Assembly (NCBI RefSeq): GCF_000090795.2
Contig: NW_003546375.1
Location: 127,928 to 191,927 of the forward strand
Reading direction: 5' to 3'
Length of the DNA stretch: 64,000 bases
From: Amphimedon queenslandica
Lineage: Eukaryota > Porifera > Demospongiae > Haplosclerida > Niphatidae
The notes under the pieces are model-generated. The model searched no databases. It worked only from the letters and a program-made list of their open reading frames with translations, and was not told the DNA's origin. Positions within the stretch are counted from its first letter, which is position 1. Every line of letters begins with the position of its first letter. A program made the position numbers and the translations under genes. Shown one piece after another: positions 1 to 13,200 of the stretch.

Positions 1-49
1 ATTTCATGAGTTTGCTAAAAAATCTATTTTAGGATTTAATTTTTGCGAA

Positions 50-82
<33 letters not shown>

Positions 83-750
83 TAGTATCTATGCCTTAAA
101 AAGGTGCTCTAGGCATATAAGTTTTCCAAGGGAGACATTTGTGGGCATTTGACTCAATTTGACTATGCATTTGATCAAAGCCAAAATGTAGTAAATGCTT
201 CCCTTATATCAGTTAATGAGTAGTTACATTAACTTTGGTACAGTCAAAATTAATAGAAATTTTATTACAGCTATAATTATTGTGACAAACAATTTGAAAG
301 AAGTGCTCACTGTCAATAAAATGATTCTAAGACTAACTTAGAAACTATAATTCAAATTGTGACTAGACCTACCAAAAGTGACAATGTAATTAATTCTAGG
401 CTTAAATTTTTAGATATTGATCACAAAATTAATATGAGAATCAACCCATATATTTCACCAGTCTCACATAGCAGAATACCATCAAAACCAACAATACTCT
501 CAGCAGTCATGCATGATATACACAAGTACAATAATTCCAGACAAAGATAAAACAGAAAAGCAGGTCATTTGAGATCATAATTCAACTTAAAAATTCTTAT
601 ATTTTCCGAAACTTTGTCTTATTTATTATATACAACTCAATACCACTTAATATTGTATTAAAGTTTTACGTACAATTGAAATACACTTTAACATGTAAGA
701 TTTAAGATTAAGGAATGATACATTTAGCATTAAAAACTTGTTAATCTTAG

Positions 751-1008
751 ACACAATGAGGATGTTCAGGGCATGGAGCTAGGAGAAGGAAGCAACCAGT
801 TTATTATGGACACTAGAACAGTATAATATCTCTTCATTGTAATTATAGGAGCAGAGTACCTGCCAATACCCAATAGTTTCAGGTGTTTCTTAATGGTACT
901 CAAGTACCAGTGGATACAAATGATTCAGCAATTAACATACAGATGATGGAATGAACTCAATCCTGACCATATTTATATGTAGTGAGTGTTTTGCTGGCAC
1001 TTACAGGT
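751..1008 (+). pseudogene. Relic of the I-set Ig exon of the tandem Ig/FN3 genes
   Basis: This stretch matches the Ig exons at 5729-6073 and 12983-13327 over about 250 bp. Shared blocks include the region from the 'gttcaggg' start to the 'ggtactcaagtaccagtgg' stretch and 'atgatggaatgaactcaatc'. It is disrupted by small indels, in-frame stops (for example where 'caatatctc' became 'tataatatctc') and a lost second cysteine region. It is a dead copy, and shows that a third family member once lay here. Confidence 0.7.
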
Positions 1009-1288
1009 AATCTATGTCTAGCATGATGGTTTTGCATGAGCTAATGAAGGCATGGTGGTCTGTATTGCAGGCTAATCTGGTATGTATATATGGATTGATT
1101 CGGCTTAGTTGGTCATGGATTTGAATATGGATGGTTAAGCAAGGTGAGATCTAATATTATATCAAATTCCATCTCTTTACTTGTAAATGTACCTTTTAAT
1201 TGTATTGTTGATATATTTCTAGTGAATTATAGCTGTGTTAACATTTGAAGGTGTATACAAATTTTCAATTTCTGTCTTTTTTCTACAA

Positions 1289-1374
1289 GACTTGTCCACA
1301 AGTGCAATATCATATTCTTTGATACTCAAGTTTCCAACACAATTTAGTTTCTAGCTTGCAAAACTTTGGTGAGT
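1289..1374 (-). pseudogene. Inverted relic of the PLAC-domain terminal exon
   Basis: Read on the minus strand, this stretch resembles the last exon of the first gene (6787-6890). Shared words include 'ttttgcaagcta', 'aattgtgttgga' and 'acttgagtatcaaagaat'. Several substitutions remove the conserved cysteines and there is no open frame. It is opposite in orientation to the Ig relic 300 bp away, so the dead copy was also rearranged. Confidence 0.65.
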
Positions 1375-1439
1375 AAATTTATTAAAATTCTCATTATCAG
1401 TGGTAAAAAATGATAAGAAATTAATGTTATGTAATAGCT

Positions 1440-1481
1440 TAATAAATAAACTCTCACACCCACCATCACCACAAGAAGCCC
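1440..1481 (+). promoter_or_regulatory. Conserved 5' leader of gene 1
   Basis: The 40 bases before the start codon are almost identical to those before the second gene (7200-7241), including 'aataaactctcacaccc' and 'accacaagaagcccatgatg'. The match probably covers the transcription start or 5' UTR copied with the gene. I see no clear TATA box at a fixed distance. Confidence 0.4.
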
Positions 1482-4400
1482 ATGATGCTCTTGGCCTCTA
1501 TTGACCTTGCTATTGTCTTATTGCTGAGTGTCAGTGAAGTTATTAGTCAATGTCCACCTTCCTCTGGTAAGACACTGGATGTGTATAATAACAACTGTAT
1601 AGGTTTTATAGGTATCTACCTGAGGCATAATGGAAACTGTTATACTAATAATGGATCGTTTTTTACTGACGGTAGTATCAGACCAACTCCTCTAGAGTGT
1701 GGTTTACCTGGTGCTACTCTGAATGGTGGACAATGGATTGGTCCTAATGGAGTAGTTCCTTGTGATGGTGGTAACAATGCAAATGTTGAATGTACTACTG
1801 GGTCAGGTGCTAGTCTCAGTGTTAACATAAATCCTGCTAATGGCTTTCTTGGGGTAGATGGTGATGGCCAGTATATGTGCTGTCTACCCACTAGTTGCTC
1901 AACTCCTGGTACTAACATCATCACTACTACTATATTCAGTAAGAGGAGATTATATAACTTACTGATGTAGTAATTTTCATTTGTAGGATTTTCAGAGATA
2001 GAATCATTTACTGTTGCTGATCTTCCTTCTGATATGACAGTATATCCTCAGGAATACAAACTGAATTGTACTAAAATTGGATTCAATCACTATGATATTA
2101 GTATGAGCATTGGTAGTACTGCTCTGGTTAGTTACACTGGTTGTGGTGATGTTAGTAATAATTGTCCTGGTACTGATTTAAGTGGTCCTGTTGAAAACAC
2201 AGTAAGATATACTGTTACTATCACATGGGATGGAATGAATGTCAGTAGTGGATCAATCAGTCAATCAACCACTGGAGATCAAATGTATCAGTGCAGGGTA
2301 GCAGATCATCCTGATGGTAATGAAATTAGATTACAAAATGTAACTATTAAAGGTATAATGTCTAAAAATGTGAATAATTCTTATTACCAAAAATTTTAGT
2401 TCCAGCAACTGCTCCCTCTTCTCTTACTGAAGTCAGCAAGACAGCTACCACTATCACTGTCAGTTGGACTGCACTTGATTCATCTGATGCTGATGGATAT
2501 GTAGTCAATGTCACTAGTGACACTGGCACTGTGCAGACACTACAGGTGGAGGGAAGTAGTAATAATACAATCACACTGAATAGACTGAGAGGAGGAACAA
2601 CTTATAGCATCACAGTCAGAGCCTATCAACAATTACTGGGACCTTCCAGTGCAATAAGTGTCTTCACTCATCTTTGTCAGCAAGAAGGTATTATTATTTT
2701 TAATTATAAGAAATTTACATATTATTTTACAGGTATCTACCTGACCGGATTTAATGCAGGAACCTGTTATACTAATGGTTCATATTTTTGGGATAGTACT
2801 GTCAATACAGCTAATGAAGCTATATCATGTGTGTTACCTGGTACTAGTCTAACTACTGGTCAGTGGGTTAGAGTTGCTGATCCTGACGATCCTGTTGACT
2901 GTAACAGTAATAGTGCCAGTGATCCTTTTCGTTGTACTAATGTCACTTCACCTGATGCTATTCTCAATCTTTATCTTGCTCAGGGACTACCAGCAGATCA
3001 GGAAGGCTGGTACAAGTGTTGTCTACCCACTGATTGTTCAGATCCTAACACTAACATCATCTTTGCTAATATATTCAGTAAGAGGATATTATAATCTCAT
3101 ACTGATGGGATAAATTTTACTTGTAGGATATGCAGAGATAGAATCATTTACTGTTGCTGATCTTCCTTCTGATATGACAGTATATCCTCAGGAATACAAA
3201 CTGAATTGTGTTAAGATTGGAATATATTTGTATAGTATTAGCATAAGCATTGGTAGTACTGCACTAACTAATTACACTGGCTGTAATGATAATAATAGTA
3301 ATTCCCCTTGTCTTGGTACTGTGTTAGTTAGTAGTACCAACACAATAAGATATACCGTTACTATCACATGGGATGGAATGAATGTCAGTAGTGGATCAAT
3401 CAGTCAATCAACCACTGGAGATCAAATGTATCAGTGTCTACTGGATAATCCTAGTGGTAATGATAGAATACGTTTTTTAACCATAAAAGGTAATAGATAC
3501 ACATATAGTTATGGGTCTTACTGTCTCTTTCTATTAGTACCAGCAACTGCACCCTCTTCTCTTACTGTGGTCAGCAAGACAACTACCACTATCACTGTCA
3601 GTTGGACTGCACTTGATTCATCTGATGCTGATGGATATGTAGTCAATGTCACTAGTGACACAGACACTGTGCAGACAGTACAGGTGGAGGGAAGTAGTAA
3701 TAATACAATCACACTGAATGGACTGAGAGGAGGAACAACTTATAACATCACAGTCAGAGCCTATCAACAATTACTGGGACCTGCTACTACAATTAGTGTA
3801 CAGGCAGGGCTACCAGGTATTGCTACTGTACCTTTTAATGTGATTGTAACAAAATTATAATGTATTCCTAGTTATTAGTTCAATCAATCAGACACTAGTC
3901 TCATCCATTACACAACTTAATAACACTCAATATCGTATTGATTGTCTCACAACTACTGATATAAATCCTTCAACTGATGTTTACTGGTTAGTGAATGGAG
4001 TGATGAAGAGTAACTCAATGTATACATTAATTGATGTCCTGACATACAACAACACACTACTGGTATATCCTGACCCACTGGGAGTGTCAGTTAATGTTAC
4101 CTGCATAGCGATGCTTGGACGAGTCAACTACAGTCAATCTGTGATATTAAATGGTAGATCTATATGATGATATTTTTACTTAATAAGATTTCTTAATTTT
4201 CTAGCTCCTAGTGGTCCTCCTAATAATGTGAGAGGGTTCATGTTAAATGAAACTGGTATCAAAGTGAACTGGACCACTTCATCAGAGACTAATGGATATG
4301 TGATTGTGTATACTACTGGAGGTGTAACAAGGAATGCAGTATCTACCAGGGATGATGAAATTGTACTAACAGATCTCTCACCAATGAGTACCTATACCAT

Positions 4401-6890
4401 CAGTGTGTACTCATATATAGATCTTCCTTCAGTTAATAGTACAGTAACAGTGTTAAGATTTGATGGTGAGTTAATGTCATTGAGAGAGCGTAATTGATAT
4501 CTGTTCTAGCTCCTAGTCCAGTAACTAGTCTCTCAGTATTTAATGTCTACACCACTGGTATTACAGTGAACTGGACTGTTCCCAGTAGCGACAACTATGT
4601 AACATACTACACCATCTCCTATACTCCATCTTGTCCCCAGTTATTATCAGTGAATGAGACAGTCTCTGTTGCTCCTCATCAGTCCACTACAACATACAGT
4701 TATACATTAATAGGTCTGTACAGTGGTATGAACTATACCATCACAGTGAGAGCTGGTAATGTACTAGGAAGATCTGATCCTAATTCAATTTATGAGGATA
4801 CACGGTCATCAAGAGGTACATGTATCTATATTATTTTACTAATTTCACATTTATTGTGATGTCTTTATTAGCTCCTACTAGTGTGCCTAATTCTCTATCA
4901 CTGTCACAGCCAAATAATAGTCTCACTTGGAAAGAGGTTAATTGTTCAGAACGTAATGGTCTAATCACTGGCTATACAGTGATGATCAGTAACAGTAGTA
5001 TCACATACAACCTCACCAGTACCGAGAGATATATCATATTGAATGATCTAGTATTTGGTACTAAGTATAACATCAGTGTAGCTGCTGTCAATTTTGTTGG
5101 AAGAGGTCCCTTCAGTGATCCTATTTTAGTAGAGATTGGAATAGGTAAGTTAATAGCATAATTTGTATACCTGTATGCATAAAACAATTTAAAAGGTTAA
5201 GAAGATATTTTAAATACTGCCAAAATACAAACATTTTAACATATTAGTGTATCTGAAAAATGGAAAATTGTCTCCCAACCATTTTTGATGAGATTTGGTT
5301 ATAAGACCTTGTACTAGACTACAGAAACTGTGGCCTAATTTTTTAACAACTTTAAAAATTAATAAAAAGTTAAGTTTTATAGGAAGTGGCTCAAAATTTT
5401 TATATAACATAGGGACATTCATATGTATCAGAATTCAATTTTAAAATGAAAATTATTTCTTATAGTTGTACTATTATGATGTTTTGTCAAATTAGACAAG
5501 GTGCTGAACACTATGCATTAATTGGTTTTGAGGTATTAGTGACTGCTTTTGAACAGTAGAAGTTGCTGGTTTTGAGATAATAGTGAAAAGTAACACTATA
5601 TAGTTGGAAACCCTGACTCCTCTTATTAATTATACTACTCAGTGTGGTTTTATATTGTATTGATGTTTTACTCAGATTTGAAATAAACTTAACATACTGT
5701 AATAGTGCTTATCATATCTATTTAACAGGTCCAGCTCAAATTGATAGATTTAAGGAGCTTCCTAATCCAAGAGATAATGAGGTTGTTCAGGGAGCTGGGA
5801 GGAGAAAACAACCAGTTTATGGACACCAGAACAATACAATATCTCTTCATTGTAATTATAGGAGCAGAGTACCAGCCAATACTCAATGGCTTTGGGTGTT
5901 TCTTAATGGTACTCAAGTACCAGTGGATACAAATGATTCAGCAATCAACGTCACAGATGATGGAATGAACTCAATCCTGACCATATTTCCTTTTAGTCAA
6001 CATTTTGCTGGCACTTATCGCTGTAACGCATCAAATGAAGCTGGAAGTGATACTGGCGATGTTATTATTGAATGTGAGATTATAATTATGCTTTAACTAT
6101 TTTAAGTACTGTTCAGTTAGATCTCTTATAATTGAGGAAAAATCATGGCTGGCATCTCCATGGAGTCAAGTATGCTTGTATTTAGAATATGAGTATTTTT
6201 TATTTGTGTATAATTGCATCATTGTATTTTCTTTTTCTCTAGTGTATTCCTGATTGCCATCGAGGTATAAGAAACAGAACAGTTGTTTGCATGACTGTCT
6301 CTACTCGTATGATAATGGATGGTTGTAGTCCTCCTCCACCTTCAAGTGAAGAAACTTGCCATGAAAGAGGACCATGCACACACTGGGTAGCTGAATCTTG
6401 GTCAATGGTAGGCACTTGTCTAGCATAATCAGGGAATTATTTTCAATAATAATTATTATTGACATTTTGTCATTATGTCTTACAATTTTTACCATTTTAT
6501 TTAAATAGTGTTCAAAGTCTTGTGGGGTTGGTTATCAAGTTCGTAGAGTCAATTGTCAAGCAACATATGACAGTAATATCACATTAAGTGATTTGGAGTG
6601 TTTGACAGCACGCCCTCCTGTCTTCAGATATTGCAATATTCATAACTGCCGTAAGTAATTGTATTACAATGAAAAATGTTTGTAGAATTTTTTGTCTGTA
6701 AACAATTTTATCATTAAGCCAAATGTTTGATAAATAAAATTAATAAGCTTTAATATTATATTAAATTTTGTCTCTTTGATTTATAGCATGCAGTGAACCA
6801 AAATTTTGCAAGCTAATTGTTGGAGCTGAATTGTGTTGGAGACTTGAGTATCAAAGAATTTGCTGTTACACTTGTCAACATACCCTGTAA
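1482..6890 (+). CDS. Secreted Ig/FN3/TSP1/PLAC multidomain protein (paralog 1)
   Basis: Sixteen exons by hand: 1482-1566, 1612-1938, 1987-2352, 2400-2687, 2733-3077, 3127-3489, 3538-3816, 3872-4153, 4205-4465, 4510-4815, 4872-5144, 5729-6073, 6117-6169, 6243-6407, 6509-6650, 6787-6890. They sum to 3984 nt (1327 aa). A signal peptide (hydrophobic residues 3-22) is followed by Ig-like, Ig-like, FN3; the same triplet again; Ig; three FN3; an I-set Ig; two TSP1 repeats (WSQC and WSMC starts) and a six-cysteine PLAC domain ending in TAA. Exons 2-12 are all phase 1-1, one per domain. FN3 exons show the usual W and the TYNITVRAY strand; many N-x-S/T sites are present. The TSP1-PLAC tail resembles papilin/ADAMTS-like matrix proteins. 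It is likely an extracellular or surface-matrix protein; binding partner unknown. Confidence 0.85.
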
Positions 6891-7199
6891 TAAAGAATAA
6901 TTTTAGAATAAAAAATTTAACAATTTGTGCTGTTAATTGTTAATAAAATTATGCTGTAGATCTACTTGTAGTGTAATGTACCTTTAATGTGCATTGTTTA
7001 TAATAACTGTGTTAGCATCATGATTTTCTCTATGAGTAAATTTATTGAAATCTTCCTTATCAGTTAAAACTGATGAAAAATATATAATTCAGAAACCTTT
7101 AAAATACATGCTATTCCTTTGACATAATGTATAAATTTGTAATTGTTATCAAGTAGATCTATAAATTAAATAAATTAATGTTATGTTAGACTCTATAGA
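6891..7199 (+). other. Spacer between the tandem paralogs
   Basis: About 310 bases of AT-rich DNA. It carries possible polyadenylation signals (AATAAA-like words near 6890-6910) for the first gene. Its right half resembles 1380-1440 ('aaattaatgttatgt'), so it is duplicated upstream DNA of the paralog pair. Confidence 0.5.
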
Positions 7200-7241
7200 G
7201 CTTAAATAAACTCTCACACCCACCATTACCACAAGAAGCCC
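7200..7241 (+). promoter_or_regulatory. Conserved 5' leader of gene 2
   Basis: This is the copy of the leader at 1440-1481, with one difference in the 'ccaccat(c/t)acc' block. It sits directly before the ATG of the second paralog, so both genes probably share the same initiation context. Confidence 0.4.
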
Positions 7242-10200
7242 ATGATGCTCTTGGCCTCTATTGACCTTGCTATTGTCTTCTTGTTGAGTGTCAGTGAAGT
7301 TATTAGTCAATGTCCACCTTCCTCAGGTAAGACACTGGATGTGTATAATAACAACTGTATAGGTTTTTATAGGTATCTACCTGAGGTATGATGGAAACTG
7401 TTTTCCCAATGGATCATATTTTTCAGATAGTAGAATCAGACCAACTCCTCTAGAGTGTGGTTTACCTGGTGCTACTCTGAATGGTGGACAATGGATTGGT
7501 CCTAATGGAGTAGTTCCTTGTGATGGTGGTAACAATGCAAATGTTGAATGTACTACTGGGTCAGGTGCTAGTCTCAGTGTTAACATAAATCCACCAAGCT
7601 TTCTTGAAGCAACGGGTGATGGCTGGTACAAATGTTGCCTGCCCAACGATTGTTCAAATCCTAACACTAACAGCATTTTTGCTAATATATTCAGTAAGAG
7701 AAGACTATATTCAGTTATTCACTTACTGATGTAATTATTTTTATTTGTAGGATTTACTCAAATAGAATCATTTACTGTTGCTGATCTTCCTTCTGATATG
7801 ACAGTATATCCTCAGGAATTCAAATTGAATTGTGTTAAAATTGGATTCATTCGTTACGATGTTATGATGATCATTGGTAATACTCTGCTGGCTAATTACA
7901 CTAATTGTCATGATCCTGATAATGCTTGTCCTGGTACTGTGATATTTAGTAGTACCAACACAATAAGATATACCATTACTGTCACATGGGATGGAATGAT
8001 TGTCAGTAATGGATTGATCAATCAATTAGTTACTGGAGATCAAATGTATCAATGTAGGATAGCAGATCATCCTGATGCTAATGCAGATAGAACACGTAAT
8101 ATAACTGTAAAAGGTAATGTCATTATATCAATCAATGCTAACAATTAATTCTTGTTACCAATAATATTAGTGCCAACAACTGCTCCCTCTTCTTTCACTG
8201 TGGTCAACAAGACAGCTACCACTATCACTATCAGTTGGACTGCATTTGATTCATCTGATGCTGATGGATATGTAGTCAATGTCACTAGTGACACAGACAT
8301 TGTGCGGACAGTACAGGTGGATAGAAGTAGTAATAATACAATCACACTAAATCGACTAAGAGGAGGAACAACTTATAACATCACAGTCAGAGCCTATCAA
8401 CAATTACTGGGACCTGCCAGTGCAATAAGTGTCTTCACTCATCTTTGTCGACAAGAAGGTATTTTTGTTTTTAATTATGATTATAATTAAGAAATGTACA
8501 CAATTAATTTTACAGGTATCTACCTGACTAGATTTAATGCAAGAACCTGTTATATTAATGGTTCATATTTTTGGGATAGTACTGTCAATGCAGCTAATGA
8601 AGCTATATCATGTGTGTTACCTGGTACTAGTCTAACTACTGGTCAGTGGGTTAGAGTTGCTGATCCTGATGATCCTGTTGACTGTAACAGTAATAGTGCC
8701 AATGATCCTTTTCGATGTACTAATGTCACTTCACCTGATGCTATTTTCAATCTTTATCTTGCTCAGGGACTATCAGCAGCTCAAGAAGGCTGGTACAAGT
8801 GTTGTCTACCCACTGATTGTTCAGATCCTAACACTAACATCATCTTTGCTAATATATTCAGTAAGAGGAGATTATAATGTTATTTAGTGCCTGGTGTAAT
8901 GATTTTTATTTGACTGTAGGATTTTCAGAAATAGAATCATTTACTGTTGTTGATCTTCCTTCTGATATGACAGTATATCCTCAGGAATACAAACTGAACT
9001 GTACTAAAATTGGCCACCATGAGTATGGTATTAGTATGAACATTGGTAGCACTGCACTTGCTAGTTATACTCGCTGCAATGATGAAAGTAATGATTCTCC
9101 TTGCCCTGGCACTGTGTTAGTTAGTAGCAGCAACACAATAAGATACACTGTTAATGTCACATGGGATGGAATGAATGTTAGTAGTGGATCAATCAGTCAA
9201 TCAACCACTGGAGATCAAATGTATCAGTGTATAGTTACAGTTACTCATCAACCTACTAAAAGACGTAATGTAATTATAAAAGGTAACAAATTATACATTT
9301 TTATCACCTTGCAAATCTATTTGATACTTTTAGTTCCAGCAACTGCTCCCTCTTCTCTTACTGAAGTCAATAAGACAATTAACACTATCACTGTCAGTTG
9401 GACTGCACTTGATTCATCTGATGCTGATGGATATGTAGTCAATGTCACTAATGACACAGACACTGTGCAGACAGTACAGCTGGAGGGAAGTGGCAATAAT
9501 ACAATCACACTGAATGGACTAAGGACAGAAACAACTTATAACATCACAGTCAGAGCATATGAACAGTTACTTGGACCTGCTACTACAATCAGTATACAGA
9601 CCTTACCAGGTATTGCTACTGCACCTTTTAATATACTTGTAACATTTTTTATGTGTTTTTAGTTATTAATTCAATCAATCAGACACTAGTCTCATCCATT
9701 ACACAACTTAATAATTCTGAATATCGTATTGATTGTATCACAACTACTAATATAAATCCTTCAACTGATGTTTACTGGTTAGTGAATGGAGTGATGATAA
9801 ATAACTCAAACTATTCATTAATTGATGTTCTGACATACAACAACACACTACTGGTATATCCTGATCCACTGGGAGTGTCAGTTAATATTACTTGTAAAGC
9901 AATGCTTGGAGAAGTCAACTACAGTCAATCTGTGATATTACAAGGTATGATTATTCTTTAAACAATGATAGATATTTTTGTCTGCTCTGTTTTATATAGC
10001 TCCTAGTGGTCCTCCTAATAATGTGAGAGGGTTTATATTAAATGAAACTGGTGTCAAAGTGAACTGGACCACTTCACCAGAGACTAATGGATATGTGATT
10101 GAGTATACTACTAGAAATGTGACAAATGTAGTATCTACCAGTGAAGGTGAAATTGTACTGACAGATCTCTCCCCATTGAGTACCTATACCATCAGTGTGT

Positions 10201-13200
10201 ACTCATATATAGATCTTCCTTCAGTTAATAGTACAGCAACAGTGTTAAAATTTGATGGTGAGTTATTATCATTTCAAGAGTGCATAATTAATCATTTGTT
10301 TTATACTTGTAGTTCCTAGTCCAGTAACTAATCTCTTAGTATCTAATGTATCTACCACTGATATTAAATTGAACTGGACTATTCCCAGTAGCGACAATTA
10401 TGTAACATACTACACCATCATCTCCTATACTTCATCTTGTCCGGAATCATCATTAGTGAATGAGACAGTCTTTGTTGCTCCTCATCAGTCCACTACAATG
10501 TACAGTTATACATTAGCAGGTCTGTACAGTGGTTTGAACTATACCATCACAGTGAGAGCTGGTAATGTACTGGGACAATCCAATTCTAGTTTAGTTTATC
10601 AGGATACACGGTCATCCAAATTAGGTATATTATATTCTTTAGAAATTTACTTATGTGCATTTTTCTTGATATTCCAATAACATAGCCATACTGGCCATAG
10701 TGTCTGATACCAATAATTGATCCAATATTGTCATTCCACATTTTAGACACAGCTCTACATGCACATCATTTATTTACTTGATAATTTTAGTGTCCTCACT
10801 AATTCACTTACTTAATCTTTTGGAAATTTAGAAATTTTCTAGAAAATAATTAATTATTTTTAGGAAATTGTAAGTTCCCCCCCCCCAAATCATACATTTA
10901 TCCTCCAGCAAAATATTAATTTTTCGCAAAAAGTATTGATTTTTGATGTATCATTAATTTTTTCCTCAAAGTTTGCCAGAAAATTTGTTATGTGAATTTT
11001 TCCAGGAAGTTTTAATTTTTGGGAAATAATAATTTTTTTGGAAAATTTGCTTCGAAATTTTTAATTTTAATCAACTGACCCTTTAATTTTATGCTCATTA
11101 CCATGTGTCAAAATATTTTTACCATACGTATACTGTAATAATTATTTTATCTTTTAGCTCCTACTGGTGAACCTAATTTTCTGTCACTATCACAACCAAT
11201 TAATAATCTCACTTGGAATGAGGTTAATTGCTCTGAACGTAATGGTATAATCAAAGGTTATATAGTGATGATCAGTAACAGTAGTTTCACATGCAACTTC
11301 ACCACTACTGAGAGATTTATTATATTGAATGATCTAGTAAATGGTACTCGGTATAACATCAGTGTAGCTGCTGTCAACTCTTTTGGAACTGGTCCCTTCA
11401 CTTCAATCAATGTTTTTATTCATTGTCAACAAGGAGGTATTTTGATTTTAATTATGCTAATTTGCAAGTATTGATTTTATAGATATATATTTGAAATATA
11501 ATAGAAACTGTTATTCAAATGGATCATATTTTTGGGATAGCACTGTTGATTCAGATACTGAAGCTATATCATGTGTGTTACCTGGTGCTAGTCTAACTAC
11601 TGGTCAGTGGGTTAGAGTTGCTGATCCTAATGATCCTGTTGACTGTAACAGTAATAGTGCCAGTGATCCTTTTCGTTGTACTAATGTCACTTCACCTGAT
11701 GAACCTGATGCTACTCTCAGTCTTTATCTTGCTCAGGGACTACCAGCAGATCAAGAAGGCTGGTACAAGTGTTGTCTACCCACTGATTGTTCTAATGCTA
11801 CTGACATCATCTTTGCTAATATATTCAGTAAAAGAAATTATGCATGACTACTTACTTTTATAATTATATTTCATTTGTAGGATATTCAGAAATAGAATCA
11901 TTTACTGTTGCTGATCTTCCTACTAATATGACAATATATCCTCAGAAATACAAACTGAATTGTAATAAAATTGGATTTTTTCAGTATGATATTAGTATGA
12001 GCATTGGTAACTCTACACTGGCTAGTTATACTAATTGTGATGACCGAGTTAGTAATTACCCTTGTTATGGTACAGTGCTGGATAGTAATACCAACACAAT
12101 AAGATATACTGTTACTATCACATGGGATGGAATGAATGTCAGTAGTGGATCAATCAGTCAATCAACCACTGGAGATCAAATGTATCAGTGTCTACTGGAT
12201 AATCCTAGTGATGGTGATGATAGAACACGTACTTTAACAATAAAAGGTAATGTCTATTAATTTCAATAATTATTACTATTAACAATATTAGTACCACCAA
12301 CTGCTCCCTCTTCTCTTACTGAGGAGAACAAGACAATCAACTCTGTCACTGTCAGTTGGACTGCACTTGATTCATCTGATGCTGATGGATATGTGGTCTA
12401 TGTCACTAGTGACACAGACACTGTGCAGACAGTACAGGTGGAGGGAAGTAGTAATGATACTATAACACTGAATGGACTGAGAGGGGGAATAACTTATAAC
12501 ATCACAGTCAGAGCCTATCAACAATTACTGGGACCTGCTAGCAGTGCAATCAGTGTACATATATTAGGTATGTGTTAAGTTGTAACATTAAATGGGCATG
12601 TACCCTATAATAGGAAATTATAAAAATTTTAAAATTTACCATTTTGAAAAAATATATCTGCACTATAGTACAGAGACTTTGGGCCAATTTTGGAGCAACT
12701 TTTAAAATGCGTAAAGAAGCCAATTTTTATTTTAATTGTTTAAAATGTTTTTATGCAGGCACAAGAACATACATTAGAAAAATACACTAAAAATGGAAAA
12801 TTTACTCCAATAACTATAGCTGTACTAGTAAATCATGTTTTGTTGAATTAAAATTGTATGGTCAAGGTGCTGAGTACAAAATCCTGTGAAAATCCTGACT
12901 AATTTTATTTATTATAGCACTCAATAAAAATAAATTGAAATACATTTCAATTTTTTAACATAATTGTGCTATCATTGAATAGGTCCAGCTCAAATTGATA
13001 GATTTAAGGAGCTTCCTGATCCAAGAGACAATGAGGTTGTTCAGGGAGCTGGGAGAAGAAAACAACCAGTTTATGGACACCAGAACAATACAATATCTCT
13101 TCATTGTAATTATTTGAGCAGAGTACCAGCCAATACCCAATGGTTTCGGGTGTTTCTTAATGGTACTCAAGTACCAGTGGATACAAATGATTCTGCAATC

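Noticed and set aside
1640-1924. 94-codon minus-strand frame opposite the first Ig exon (and the matching one at 7377-7676)
   Set aside because: Shadow of the conserved + strand exon; it has no splice context and its conservation follows the sense codons.
3817-3871. Reading through the FN3 exon into 'PGIATVPFN'
   Set aside because: The next exon keeps frame only if 3817-3871 is removed as an intron, and the second gene splices the same way at 9610-9662.
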